In this document: positions 32,699-44,900 of the stretch, piece by piece
How positions within the stretch are numbered: the stretch's first letter is position 1
How the letters are laid out: every line of letters starts with the position of its first letter
NCBI RefSeq assembly: GCF_023278565.1
Contig: NC_064682.1
Span: 2,728,001 to 2,792,000 of the forward strand
Origin: Colletotrichum lupini
Lineage: Eukaryota; Ascomycota; Sordariomycetes; Glomerellales; Glomerellaceae
Length of the DNA stretch: 64,000 nucleotides
Direction: 5' to 3'
Translations under genes and position numbers: made by a program
The notes under the pieces: model-generated
What the model was told of the DNA's origin: nothing
What the model saw: only the letters and a program-made list of their open reading frames with translations
The model's database searches: none

Positions 32699-34774
32699 AT
32701 GGCCTTCTTCCTCCGCCACCTAACAGACCCAACCTCCATCGCACAAGAACCATCCCTGAGCAAAGTCGTCCAACACGTCCGGGAAACAGCCGTATGTCTC
32801 GCCGTCCTCGGCCAAGTGGACCACGGCACCGGTCTGCTGACGATCCTTCACGCGCACGGCATCCCGCCGTTTGACCTCTGGGAATTCGGGCCCGAGGTGT
32901 TTTCGGAGGACTTTTCCCGGTGCCGGAGCCTCGGCAAGGGATGCGACGACAACGGCGATGGATCCGGCACGTACGAGGTCCCCGTGAACCCTCCGCGCGC
33001 AGACCCATTTACGCGCATCGTCTTTGCGTTTGCGTGGGAACATGTCGGGCGGTGGCCGCGGTGGGCTACGCCCGTCCCGAAGCCGTTTTCTTCTTCTTCT
33101 TCTTCTTCCTCGAACGATGGACAGCAGTATCATTCATCTTCAGGCAACGGCTGTGATACGGCGCTCGACGCCCTGGAGTGCTACGCTCGCACTCTAGTCT
33201 GCAACCGCTTCGCCCCGCCCTGGCGCGAGGACGAAGAAACCTACGAACTCGCCCGCGAGCTGGCGCTGGGGCAGGACAACAGGGCGAACCCGCACGGCCC
33301 GATCCCGATGCGCCTGGCCGGGTTCTGGGGTCTCTGGGAGCGCATGCTGGCGCCGTGGCAGATGAATCAGGTTGTCAAGGCCACGGGGCGGGTGTTGGCG
33401 CTTGATCTCTCTGTGAGGTTGTTTCGTGATGCGGTGGATGGTGGGGAGGCGACCGATGATGGTGGTGGTAGCAGGGTGGAAGAGAATGTGTATCGACCCG
33501 AGGAAGAGGTCCTCGTCGACGAGTTCCTTGCAGACGAGGCCGAAGAGGATGAAGAAAGGGTTAATGACAGCTGTGGAAGCAGCACTCATGCAAGCGAAGA
33601 AGAAGAAAGCGTCATCGAGCTATGGGGAAGAACGATAGCGACCCTCCATTCCGCACAGGACCAGATGTCTATGCTAGGCAGTATGCGCGAACTATGGCGT
33701 TACGGCTGGTTCACGGATCCCTCCAAGAACGCCCTCGTCAAGCACCTAGAGATCGACCTCAACCATATCCGCGAAGTCGCAGACGCCGGGTGCGAGATGC
33801 TCCGACAGCGACTGGAGCGCAGCCCGGTGCGACCGTATGAGGGGTACACCATTGCCGAGCTCGCGCGCGCAATCGACGAAAACACTAGATCATGTGCGCC
33901 GTATGCCCCCGACGAACTACGCGGGCGGGACGATATGCTCGTCGAGAGGACGGTTATGGGGCCGGTGGAGCTTGATAAGGACAAGATCTTTCGTCCTGAG
34001 ACGTTGTTCCGCTACCCAGTCCCCTCTCACCAGGAAATCCAGGATCTGGAGAGGAGGCTGGAGCTGAGTGCCCCGTTGCCGGATCAGTACAAGGCATTTT
34101 TCCGCGTCACAGACGGGACGGGGCCGGTGTGGTGGAATACATCGCAGCACCTCCGCATCCTAGCCCCGCTATCCAAAGTCACCGTCCAAGACGACGAGCT
34201 TCCGGCCAGCATGCAGCTGGAGCTGCTGCCGTCCCGGGGACTCGCTGACGGTAGCTGTATCGCGTGGCCCCTCCTCCGGCGGGTAATCTGCATCAGCGAG
34301 AGCGGGCACGAAGGGGACCTCTGGCTCGTGGAGCCGAAATACGTATCCGAGGCCAAGGACGCCTTCTTCGAGGTCTACGACCACGCCTCGGCCCAGGATC
34401 GACGGTTGCTTCGCAGGGAGGTGGAAGAAGTCTACGGCAGCATTGACGGGTTTCGTGGGTTGGAGTGGGGTCTGTTGATGTGGACGTCGTGGTTTACGGA
34501 GATGGTTCCCTACCGGGACCTGAGCGCGTTAATGGATGAGTTGGCGAGAGGGAGTCGGCGGAAGGCGGAAGAGTGGACGCTGCAGTTTGATCCGAGCACG
34601 AGGAAGCTGGATGCGCGGTTGTATAAGACGGCGAGCGCGTTGGATCCGGGCAAGGAGGTGGAGAATGTGAAGGATGGAAAGGGGAATCTGGTGCTTCCTG
34701 CGCCAGGGACGATGTCGATGGGGCCGTTGGTGTATCCGGAGAATGCAATGACCACTCCCGTGGTCGATCTCTGA
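32699..34774 (+). CDS. SMI1/KNR4 (SUKH) domain protein
   Basis: Single exon, 691 aa, start in AACAATGGCC. The recognisable part is at about 436-590: YPVPSHQEIQDLERRL, then LSAPLPDQYKAFFRVTDGTG, the typical opening of the SMI1/KNR4 fold (a helix preceded by PS..EI..LE, then LP.DY..F....NG), followed by strands with ICISESGHEGDLWLV. In yeast Knr4/Smi1 links cell-wall synthesis with the Slt2 MAP-kinase pathway; in filamentous fungi many paralogues exist with unknown roles. The N-terminal 430 residues are predicted soluble, with a poly-serine tract (8 Ser, encoded by TTC/TCT repeats at 33086-33109) and an acidic segment (EEEVLVDEFLADEAEEDEE). No signal or membrane segment. The function here is unknown. 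Confidence 0.83.
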   Translation: MAFFLRHLTDPTSIAQEPSLSKVVQHVRETAVCLAVLGQVDHGTGLLTILHAHGIPPFDLWEFGPEVFSEDFSRCRSLGKGCDDNGDGSGTYEVPVNPPRADPFTRIVFAFAWEHVGRWPRWATPVPKPFSSSSSSSSNDGQQYHSSSGNGCDTALDALECYARTLVCNRFAPPWREDEETYELARELALGQDNRANPHGPIPMRLAGFWGLWERMLAPWQMNQVVKATGRVLALDLSVRLFRDAVDGGEATDDGGGSRVEENVYRPEEEVLVDEFLADEAEEDEERVNDSCGSSTHASEEEESVIELWGRTIATLHSAQDQMSMLGSMRELWRYGWFTDPSKNALVKHLEIDLNHIREVADAGCEMLRQRLERSPVRPYEGYTIAELARAIDENTRSCAPYAPDELRGRDDMLVERTVMGPVELDKDKIFRPETLFRYPVPSHQEIQDLERRLELSAPLPDQYKAFFRVTDGTGPVWWNTSQHLRILAPLSKVTVQDDELPASMQLELLPSRGLADGSCIAWPLLRRVICISESGHEGDLWLVEPKYVSEAKDAFFEVYDHASAQDRRLLRREVEEVYGSIDGFRGLEWGLLMWTSWFTEMVPYRDLSALMDELARGSRRKAEEWTLQFDPSTRKLDARLYKTASALDPGKEVENVKDGKGNLVLPAPGTMSMGPLVYPENAMTTPVVDL
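33086..33109 (+). repeat. (TTC)n microsatellite inside the SMI1/KNR4-domain gene
   Basis: About seven TTC units, in frame as TCT codons of a serine run, so length changes of three bases would only alter the number of serines. Confidence 0.8.
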
Positions 34775-35798
34775 AGCTAGATATTCGTGATCAGGCATTG
34801 CAGGCTATTGATATCGAACTTGATGTTTCAAATGACACATCGCTTGGCTCGTCTGAAGCTGCATATGACAGTGTAGCACTTGGCTTCTTCGCAATCAAGA
34901 TGTTCGACAGATATATATAGAAAGAGTCAACTGAAGACTAGTCACTGCCAGGACAAATCATGCCGGTCATTCCTTTTCTCGGCTTACAGCCAACGACCTC
35001 ATAGACAGCGAGCCGGCTGGAGTTGCCAGGATGGGTAGCGCATTGATTCGACAAGCGGGTTAATCTCAGAATTCAAATTCCGAGTTTCCATAACACCATC
35101 ACTCGCTGCCTTCAAGTATTTCGTCCCCCTATCCCTCGATGATTCCCAACGGAATACATATCAAACGTCAGACTCCCCAGCCTGGTACTGACCACATCCT
35201 GAACTATAACAAAACTGAATTCTAGAAACAGGCATTGGAATCATCTCATATACACCAAAGCCACCTAACCCCTATCTCTTCGTACAGACGTCAATCAGGT
35301 TGACTGACAATTTCAGTATTCGTGGGACTCTTCGTGTTACGCATGGAAAAGTAAACTGAATTATATATCCTTTATCCACCTAAGCCTGGCAACAGAACGA
35401 GTTGGTCAAAAAGGGCGTTGTAATTTTCCGGGTATGTCAACGAATCTAGGAATATCTTCCAAAGGATCGTTTGCCAAGATAGCTTTTTGTACAAGTTCGC
35501 AGCGCATCTTAGGACCTCGGGACGTAGTTGTGGATTGAGCAGCGGAAGAGCTCGTTCTACCTCTTGTGTGGTCAAGTCATTTAATTACGTCATGCTTTCA
35601 CATCTATCGCACCATCATCAATGTCTTTGGACAAAATGAACAGTCGTTGTATCATCTTCATCAGTTAATCTGCCATCTTGCGCATTCGCCCCGCTTCATT
35701 CGCTTCAAATTCGCTTTTTCCCATAGTAATCTTCTCCCACAACAGCTCCTGCTGGGTATTATCGTTTAGTTTCGAGTATCAGGACTCTGCCGCAGTGC
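34775..35798. other. intergenic region between convergent genes
   Basis: About 1 kb between the 3' ends of the SMI1/KNR4-domain gene and the sugar transporter. A 67-codon minus-strand frame at 35372-35575 (begins MTTQEVERALPLLNPQLRPE) looks vaguely protein-like but has no recognisable domain or intron partner; I leave it uncalled. Confidence 0.45.
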
Positions 35799-37589
35799 TC
35801 AGACAGCGGTGCCCTTCTTCTCAGTTTCGGCGACGACCTCATGGTTATCCTCATCTGCAACCGCGCCGTGGCGAGAGACCTTAAGATTACCGGCGGCGAT
35901 CTCTCTCTCGATGTCATCAAGACGAGATTTCTTCTGATGGGTCTTCCAGGCTGGAAGACCAGAGTTGAAAACATCGTCCATCTCCTCAAGTGTGAAGCCC
36001 TTGGTTTCGGGCGCGAAAAATGCGGTGTGAAGGAATGCCAGGGCATTGAATGTCGCAAAGATATAATACATCTTGTAGTTGATGTTCCATACTGTTGAAT
36101 GTCTGTTAGTCCTTACTTACTAGGGGGGTGCCATGCGGTTCGACTTACACAGAGGGGGAACGGCAAAAGCAAGAATCATGTTCCAGAACCAGTTGGTCGA
36201 AGTGGACAAAGAGACGGCCTTGGCGCGAATCTTACTCGGGAAGATCTCAGCAGGGTAAGTCCATGACACAGGACCCCATGTGGTGGCAAAGGTTGCGACA
36301 AAGAGGTACGAGCAGGAGACGATAGCAGAGGAGACTGGCCTCTGGTTGAGGACGAGCCAGGTAACAGACTCGTTGTCGGGGTTGCGTGTCTCATCGGTGT
36401 TGGGCTGTCCATAGTACTGTTGAAGTGCGCCAGAAATGAACAGCCAGGTCATCATCATAAAAGAGCCGCCGACGAGCAAGGGACGACGGCCGAGCTTGTC
36501 GATAAAGACGATGGCAGGAAGAGTCATGACGACGTTGATGATGTACTGAATAGATGCAGTAAGTAGCGGGTTGCCTATGCCGGCACCCTGCATGATGTAG
36601 ACAATGTAGTCTGAATCAAATCAGCAACTTGTCGTTCACACTTGCAATTGGAAGGTCGTTGCTTACACATCATGATGTTCATTCCGCACAACTGGGACCA
36701 CATCTGGATACTCATGCCGAGCAACACACGCTTGTACATGCGGGGAGCGACGAGACCTTTGAAGCTAGAAACGTTCTCTTCTCGCTCGAATCGAAGGGCC
36801 TCCTCGATTTCTTGGTACTGTGCCAGGACTTTGGGGTGGTTGACGTCGCCGCTGCCGTGAAGATGAGCGAGGACCTTAATGGCTTCATCCCAACGGTCCT
36901 TGCTAGCAAGCCAACGAGGACTGTAAGGAAAAAAGAACAATCCAACAAAGAGGACAGCGGCAGGGACAATCTGGACGCCCCAAGGAATGCGGAAAGCGGC
37001 GGTCGGCTGATCGGGATCAGTGGAGCCTTTTCCAATGCCCTCGGCGGCGCCGTACTGGATGAAGTATTGAATCAAGATACCCCAGGTAATTGCCCACTGC
37101 TGGAGCGAAACAACGCGACCACGGATCTCCTTGGGGGCGATTTCGGACTGGTAGACGGGCACAATGGAGGATGCGATACCGACACACATGCCCGCGATGA
37201 CACGGCCGACACAAAGCATGCCGACGTTGACGGAAGCACATTGAAGGATGGCACCGATGGTCCACAGAATACAGGAGAATTGGAGTGCGACCTTGCGAGA
37301 GTACTTGTCGGCAATGAATGAGGAGACGAGAGATCCGACGAGGGAGCCGGCAGGCATGGAAGCCGTAATACCACCCTGGCGGTACGATGTAGGATTCCCA
37401 AAGTATCTCTTGTAGGCGCCAGTCCCTAGAACACCACTCATGGAACTGATATCAAAGCCGAAGAGGCCACCGCCTGAGCTTTCGTCAGTATGATCCTCAA
37501 GGTGTAAGGCCAGGCGAGAACTCAAGGCAACATCACGTACCAATGGCGGCGAAACCGCAAATGAAGTAGATGTTTTGCGCCTGATACAT
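35799..37589 (-). CDS. MFS hexose/sugar transporter
   Basis: Four exons, 37589-37541, 37473-36667, 36610-36149 and 36091-35799; introns of 67, 56 and 57 bp; phases agree and give 536 aa with twelve predicted helices. Sugar-porter signatures: GGGLFGFDISSMSGVLG after helix 1, KEIRGRVVSLQQWAITWG, PYSPRWL (the PESPR motif with E changed to Y), DKLGRRPLLVGG, YPAEIFPSKIRAKAVSLSTS and the terminal PETKGFTLEEMDDVF. It should import hexoses or related sugars at the plasma membrane. The first exon starts MYQAQNIYFICGFAAIG, which matches where many fungal hexose transporters start. Upstream of that ATG the frame stays open for over 30 codons without an in-frame ATG. The C-terminal tail is charged and cytosolic. 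Confidence 0.9.
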
Positions 37590-40500
37590 GATGGCGGTGT
37601 TCGCACGAAGGCGACTATTTCTGTAGTTGTGTTCAGTTACAATGAGGTGAGTCGTCCGTCTAGGTGGGACGAGGTGAAGTTGGAATGTCGTATGTATGCG
37701 TCAGCGGAGTAGGTCTCTCGTGGCTCGTGAATTGGCTTGCAGGTGGGCGCGACCGAAACTTAAAGTAAACGGGGAGGCTCGGTGGTTGTTTGCCTGCGGT
37801 ACATCTGGACGCGGTTCGGGGGCGGCCGCGGTTGCCTCGTGTGTATGGTATCCGAATCGTAGGATGGGTAACGACACGGGTCACCGTCGTACCGAGTTGC
37901 TGTGTCGAATGACATTGGGCTACCAGTTGAGTTGATCATAGGGGGACCCTGTCTGGGGAGACAGGACGGACCGAATGCAAACGTTGGCACATGGGGTTGA
38001 CAAGGTTGATGTGGAGGACTGCCAATCCCGTGGTATACGATGGGGTCATGGGTAGAAGCAGGCGCGGAGGAGTAGTGAAGGGAACAGACGATCAATTCCT
38101 CGAAGAGCGATAGGGCCATTGTGTGACAGGTGGGACGAGTGGGCGAGCATGGCGAAGGCACAGATGTCTGGGCCGTTGCCAGGTCGTCGGTTGAGATGGT
38201 GAGGCCGAGGAGTGACTGGGCAGGAATCGCATGCCTGCATAAAGTACTCCGTACCTTAGTTGGAGAGCTCAAGAAGAGGTGACCAAATGAGGCACATTGG
38301 AGTATGGAAAATCAGGAGCTCCCAAGGTACCACTGATCATCCAGAGTGCGTGAGCAGATGTGTGGTGTGTGGGAGACGAAATGCGGAGAAGAGGAGAGTT
38401 AACTCAGGATGGGAGGAATCGGCAGCTGTGAGTGGCTGGCAAGATTGGATGATTGGCGATGTTACCAGGCGAGCAGCGTGGGAGACTCAGACGAGAAAGC
38501 TGGGCGAGATCCCGAATGCCACACGGGCGGTAGAGGTGTCGTTGCGTTGCACGTCTCATGCTGTGCTCGTGTCGGTGGTGTCACTGGTGTGTCCAAGTTC
38601 CAAGTACCATATTGCTACAGCCAGGTATATTGCTGCAGGATTGTGCAGACCAGGAACTTGGTGTGCAGTCGAGCTGTCCATCTGTCTGTCTGCTGGTCTG
38701 CCTTGCCTGGCTACTCGTCTCTATTGCCTGAGCTCTCTCTTACGCAGTCGACTATCATAACTGAGAACCTTGGTGATGTGGGCCGTGGACATGGATGGAC
38801 ATGTCACATCTGGGCTGTTGTTGGGTTTCCTAGCACTGGTGCCATACTGTCAGTTTTTTAGTCATGAGTTCGTAGCAACCGAGAACTGTACAAAAATGGA
38901 CCGACACATGGAAGCAGGCTAAACTTGGTCAATGATGCCTTAAGTGAGGTACGCAAGGCGGGGGATATCCATACGGTAAAGGTACCTGAAGTAGTTCATC
39001 AATCTCAATACGTACCGCAGGTACCTAGGTAGTCCAGTGTCAAACGGATGGGAAGGAGAAACACATGGTTCATTCGCCCTTTCCCTCCCTCATCGCCCGT
39101 GTGTCTTTTCCGTCCGGACCCCTGCCCGCTGTCTGCCCCGGGCGGGTCAAGAACGGTGGGCCACCTCCCGACGTTCCTCCTCCCAATTGACGGACCAATC
39201 TAAGCGGCCCATCTCCCCCGCACCCGACTTGGACGATGGATCACGATGGAAATAAAGGCCAAACACGCAACTCTAATGCTGGCCAGTCATATCACGGCAA
39301 GGGCGAAACGACTGCCTTACCTACCGAAGGTAAATACCTACAGTGGACACCTGGTAAGGTATCCTTAACTTGATACCGAGCATGTAGGAAAAGGCTGGAC
39401 AAAAGTTGGGCGCTATCCCTGGTAGCTAAGGTAGGCGGATTTGCAGCATGCCAAGGCGATTTAATCCAGATGTCATCACTCAGCGCCAGGGTGGTTGAGG
39501 TCTTGGTGCCTTTTCGGCTGCTGCTCCGACGAAGACAGGCTTGGGGCAAGCTTGGCGATACAGAGTCGCCTCGGCCATCTGACGAAAGTTGCCTACCTTA
39601 CCCGCAAGTATGCATCTGGCAAGTACCTAGATGCCGGACGGTAGACAAAGAGTCCGAATTCGGGCCACAAAATCTGACGTCTAGGTGTTTTCAACTATCT
39701 GTACGCTGCTGGACCTTTCCCAAGGGACACATGAAAAAGAGCCGGGAAGGGAAGTATCCTGCTAAGTGAACCAAAGTATGGAGAACAGACGGAGAACCGG
39801 CGGAAAACTCGTAAAAGCCCAGATGGGAAGCTTTCTATTGTTCCAGCTGCAGAGGAGATGAGGTATCCATACCCAAGGCACCAAGCTCATTTGGTTTCTA
39901 CCACTCTACGTTACAAATAGCAAACTCACCGAAAGTTCAGAGCCTTGGCTGTCGGAAAAGTTTTTGCAGTTTTTGATCATCACGGGACAATGCGACACGA
40001 AAGCGAAGTCGAGGCAGGCACAGCAGGAGAGCTCTCTCCAATTACCAGACAGCTATTTCCCCCGTCGACCCCAATTCCTTCCCTCGCCCCACACCCCCAA
40101 CATGGGAAGGATCCATCCTGGCTCCTTCTTCCCCGGCCTCACCTCACACTTCCTTCGAGGCAGCTACGGGTAGCACCACAACCTCCTCACCCCATTGATC
40201 CTTCCTCCCAAAGGTTGAGAAACTTGCAATGCAATTGGTTGAGAGAAGGCACGAACGGCCAGTTCTTTCTTTCCAACAATATGAACTTATCCCGGTAGGG
40301 TGACTTCGACACCACCTTATTTGTCCCCTTCGTCAAGCCACCCGCATCATCTTACCTACAGACTCCAGTGCTCCAATCCGACTCCCGTCTCAGACCGGGC
40401 CAGATGTCCGTCCAACAGCCCGTTACCAGCACCTCCAACCAGATGACATTGCCAGCATCTCCAGTGAGCAATGCCGTCTCGTTGCTTCCGCCATTTCTGG

Positions 40501-41323
40501 TCTTGTGCCTCGACTACTGGACAGGTTACCTCGTCCGAACGCCACGCCTCTGTCTCGCCACGATCGATTCGAATCCTTCTCTTTCGGCCCTCTGTCCCCA
40601 GCAAGTATCTCGCGGTTTCCTCGTCCGACCATCCGCAATCATCATAGTTTCAACAAGCACTCTAGCCTCTAAAGTCCCGCCGATGATACAGCGAAGTGCC
40701 CTTCCAGCACATTTGCGGACCTCGCCATGCGTCGGCCTCCAAACTACTCCTTTGCCGACCTGACAAGGCTTCGGTGTGCTCAAGCAATTTTGGCTCCTCT
40801 CATTTTCGCATTCAAGCTTATTAGCAAGCCGTCTGCTTGCGGGGGAATGGCTCCCGAGCTGCGGGCTTTCAAGCTTGGTCCCGTCCTTGTTTTGCGGGCC
40901 AATTCTCGGACCACTTCTCCGACACGGGCAACCCAATGTGCCAGCCGGTCAACGTTCTCCGCCAAGACGACCAGTAATTACAGTACATTCGCCATAGTCG
41001 ATTCCTTCCTCTCCCAGAACCCGTGTCTATTCATCGCCGGCCCCGATGATGGTGCAGAGACTGACCAAGGCACACGCAATCTTGAAGCCTCGTTTCATGC
41101 CACGGTAAACTCGAGCGTCTGTCAGTTGAAATATGACAAGACAAAATCATCCAACCTCGCTTTCTCGCAGTCTTACCAGAGGTCCATCTACCAACGTTGT
41201 CTCTTTGGCGACCTTACCTAAGGCATCTCCACCAATTTAACATCTTGGCCACTGCTTAGCGCCTACTCGACCCGGCCACCACTCCGCGAGGCCCAGAAAA
41301 GACACTGGGGCCCTTGCCCGCTG
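37590..41323. other. 3.7-kb region without a convincing gene
   Basis: The left end is the promoter of the sugar transporter. Between about 38900 and 39630 the DNA is rich in TACCTA/TAGGTA words, including AGGTACCTAGGTAG at 39020-39033. GTACTCCGTAC lies at 38244-38254. From 40361 to 40672 one plus-strand frame reads like protein (PDDIASISSEQCRLVASAI, GLVPRLLDRLPRPN) until a TAA, but no start, intron model or family can be assigned; it may be a decayed gene. No RNA gene found. Confidence 0.45.
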
Positions 41324-41524
41324 CTACGATGCGTGTGCCTTGAATGGATCGCTTCTCATCAATCGCACGTTCATCACCCCTCGGCCTTGCACCTGATATT
41401 TCAGAAATTTCACATTTTTCTGCCCTTGTATCTTGGCACGTTCAAAGCTACGGAAAAGTTCTTCTTCTTGTTCCGGCGGCAACACGTCCTCGACATTAGG
41501 TACTAGGAGGTCACGGCATTTCAT
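41324..41524 (-). pseudogene. open reading frame ending at the element 3 insertion site (possibly disrupted gene)
   Basis: A 66-codon frame (ATG at 41524, TAG at 41324) with plausible protein character: MKCRDLLVPNVEDVLPPEQE, then EELFRSFERAKIQGQKNVKF. The frame is open without interruption to the element border, and if element 3 and one CTTCC copy are removed it continues into 48575-48603 (reading ...GAPKWEGIMKC...) up to a CTAG that could be an intron acceptor. I do not recognise the protein. Either a small gene starts 10 bp from the element, or the element split an exon. Confidence that this is coding at all is low. Confidence 0.3.
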
Positions 41525-41534
41525 AATCCCTTCC

Positions 41535-41739
41535 TGTTAGTATCCCTATTATAGGGTAGTTAGTTCGAACCGTAGTTAATAAAGAGATTAATTAAACTAT
41601 ATAAATATCTGCGTAGTAAGTATAAAAAAGAGGTTCTAACCGTAGGTTAGGCTAGCTATAATAATCGTAAATAGGGCCCCTAATTAGCCCCTATATAGTC
41701 GGCTATATACCGCAGTTAAATTAGACTTCTAATCCGATA
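41535..41739 (-). repeat. 3' LTR of element 3
   Basis: 205 bp; outer end TGTTAG is intact, inner end AATCCGATA shows one transition relative to the consensus CCGACA. Confidence 0.92.
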
Positions 41740-41999
41740 CTAACTTTCTCTTTTTTTTATTAATTTAACCGCTACGGTTAGAGGTATAATTCGACCTCGG
41801 GCCCGTTTACTAAGTCATCTCCTTTTCCCTCTTTTTTTTACTCTTTTTATATAACTTATCCCTTTATTTATATAATAACTTTTTCGCTACTTACGAATTA
41901 CTCTAATCCCTTATTTAGTATTACTTTTATAAAAGAGTTTATGAGGTTATTTTTATTATTAATTTAACGGATCTTAAGTATCTCGTACCTTTCGTACGA

Positions 42000-44900
42000 T
42001 TACCTAAGGGCTATAATATCGATTATAAGCCTCTTTTCCTTCGTCGTTCTTAATTTAACGAGGTATTTATATAGCGAGTAAAAATTAGTATAAATAACTT
42101 TTAGAATAGGTAAAAGGCTAATTCGATTAGTAATCTTCCTTAGCGTTATTAAAATTACGTAAGAGAGGTTAACGCTATTAACTATATTATAGACCTCTAA
42201 TACTAGTATACTTCTCGTTACCCGCTTATTTTTAGTTAACGAGTAATAGATTATATTACTATATATAGTAAATTCGCTCTTACTTATACTCTCGTTAACT
42301 AAGATAATAATATACCCTAATTAGGAAGTAAAGTCGTTATTATTTATAAATAACCTATTAACGAAAACGTAAAGCTTACTAATTATAAAGTCAATCGGGT
42401 AATAAACGAGACCTCGATCGAGATTCGTTTATTACTACTTAAGCTACTTATTAAGTACCTCGACGTCTCGTTTAGTTAAATTTATAACTTATACTACCCT
42501 AATATAGTTAAAAATCGCCTTAAGCTAATAAATATTCGTAATATATACTCCTTACGCGAGCTTAGCCTTATACCGCTTCTTAACGTTAGTTATATTTAGA
42601 TTAACGAGGTTAATTTTCTTACCCTACCCCTTTTATTAAAAAATAACGGTTTCCCCTTTAATTATAAAAATCCCGCTATTAAATACTAGGGGGGTATTTA
42701 TTATAAAGACCTTTTTTAGCTTTATTACGAAGCCCGCTTTTTAGAGCTCCTTATCCTCTTTTTTTATAAAGTTAATATTAAATAGGCCTAATATATTATC
42801 GGTCTATATTTTAATAATTCTAAATTAGTCGCTTTCGTACTCCGCGACTAGTAAGTACGGGTCGTATATAGAGGTAATTATTAATAATTAATTAATATAA
42901 AAATCGTAGTAAGTAGCTTACTAATAAGTGCCCGATTCTACGAGCCTATATAATAGCTTAAGCACTTTAATAATCGTACTTTTTAGGTACTTACTAGCTA
43001 TTTCTTTTAGTAAATAGGCTAGGATTTTCTTTATAAGCCCTATAGCCGATTAGGTATAGGCCTAGGTAATATTACGGCTCTAAATCTTATATCCCTTTTT
43101 TTATAGCGATACTATTAGTACTATTATTAATCGTTAGCTATAGCGCTATATAGTAAGTAATTATATAAGTAGCGTCGCCTTTTTAACGTCGCCGTACCCC
43201 TAAATTATATATTTAGATTTCTTATATAGCTAGGGTATTCCTTACTTTTTAATTTTACGAACTATTCGTGATTTAAATATGCGGAGGTTTATATATTTTT
43301 TTAGGTCGTATAAGATAAATCGATAGACCCTTCGATCGTAAAAAGTATCTACTTCGATAAGATCTAATCCCTTATACGGCTTTTTAGTAATTATAATTAT
43401 GCCTTCTTTACGTAGTTTAACTACTAGCTCGAAATTAGCTTTTTCTTTTATTATATAAAAGGTATTAATTACCTCGTTATTAATAATAAATTGCTACGTT
43501 AGGGCTTGCTATTGTAGTCTTTTACGACGTTTTACTAGTAGTATTAGTACCCTTTTAGTAATTTCCTCTTCCTCGTCGTTTATTAGTACTACTACGACGA
43601 TTTTGTTAAGGATAATTTCTTATACCTCTACTGCGGGTTATATAGTTTCCCCTAGCTCTTCTTCTTTTTATAAGTTAGAAATTACCTCGTTAGGATCTAT
43701 ATAGTACGGTCTAACTACTATAATTAATACTTCGAGTAGCTAGTTATGATCTCTTGCGACTATATAAGAGCGCTCGTTAACGGAAATTAACTTATATAGC
43801 CTAGCCTACTATTAAATAATTTCGTATTATACTCGTATATCCGAATTTAATAATATATTTAGATTATTTTTTATATCGGGCCTATTGTGCGTAGTAATTA
43901 CCTCGTTAACTTACTTTTTTATACTTACCTCGCGTAGTACCTATATTACTTTTTTAATTACTTAGGCTCGTTAGCTTATGCCTAGCGATAATAGCAAGGC
44001 TAAGGTCGTTCTTAAATATACTCTAAATACTAATAGCGTTAATATAAGTCCGTTAGGCCCTATAGTATCGTTATAATATTTAAGTACTATTTAAAAGCAT
44101 TCGTCGTCGGTAGAATCCGGATTTTCCTCTTTAATAATTCTAAACGCCCTTTTTAACTACTAGTATGCCCTTTTTACTTTTTTAATACTATAGTACGCTT
44201 TAATAGGTACGACTTTTAGTTATATACCGTAGGCCGTCGTATTATCCCTAAATTCTATTAACTTAAAGCTAGTACTAGCGTCGGTTCTAATACTATCTAG
44301 CGGTCCCTAGTATATATCGATCTAGCTTTTTTATAGGGCTACCTATACTATTTTTACTTATAAATCTTAGAAAAATTGCCCTACTTAGAAGGATATAGCT
44401 ACGTTAATTATATATAGTACTAGCTAACTATTTAAGTAGAAGATATCGACGACGATTTCCTAGTTAAAGTTAAGCTTATTACGCAATTTAAATTTAAATC
44501 TGCGTGGGCTCTGCGTATTTATTTAGTATTAATAGTATACTTTTATTAACTACTCTAGCGCCCCTATTTCGATATTATTATTACCTAATTACTTTAGGAG
44601 GTTATATAGCCTTGTAACTAGCGGGAGCCCAAATCTTTAATATAGTTTTCTAAGCTCACTTTTTATTAAATACTTAATCAATTTCGTATTATTAGTAAGC
44701 TTTATAAACGTATACCCCTATCGTCGTTCGATTACCTCGAAGTGCTTATTACTAGAGATTTTGTTCCTCGTATTATTAAATATAATACTTAGTCGATCTA
44801 TATCTTTTAAATATAGGAAAAATAGGGTATTAACAGGTAAAATATAAAAAGTTATCGTTCCGAAGTACGTCTCTATTTTTACTATACTTAGGGTAATAAT

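Noticed and set aside
36629..37321. 230-codon plus-strand open frame
   Set aside because: Antisense to the sugar transporter, whose protein signatures and intron phases are unambiguous.
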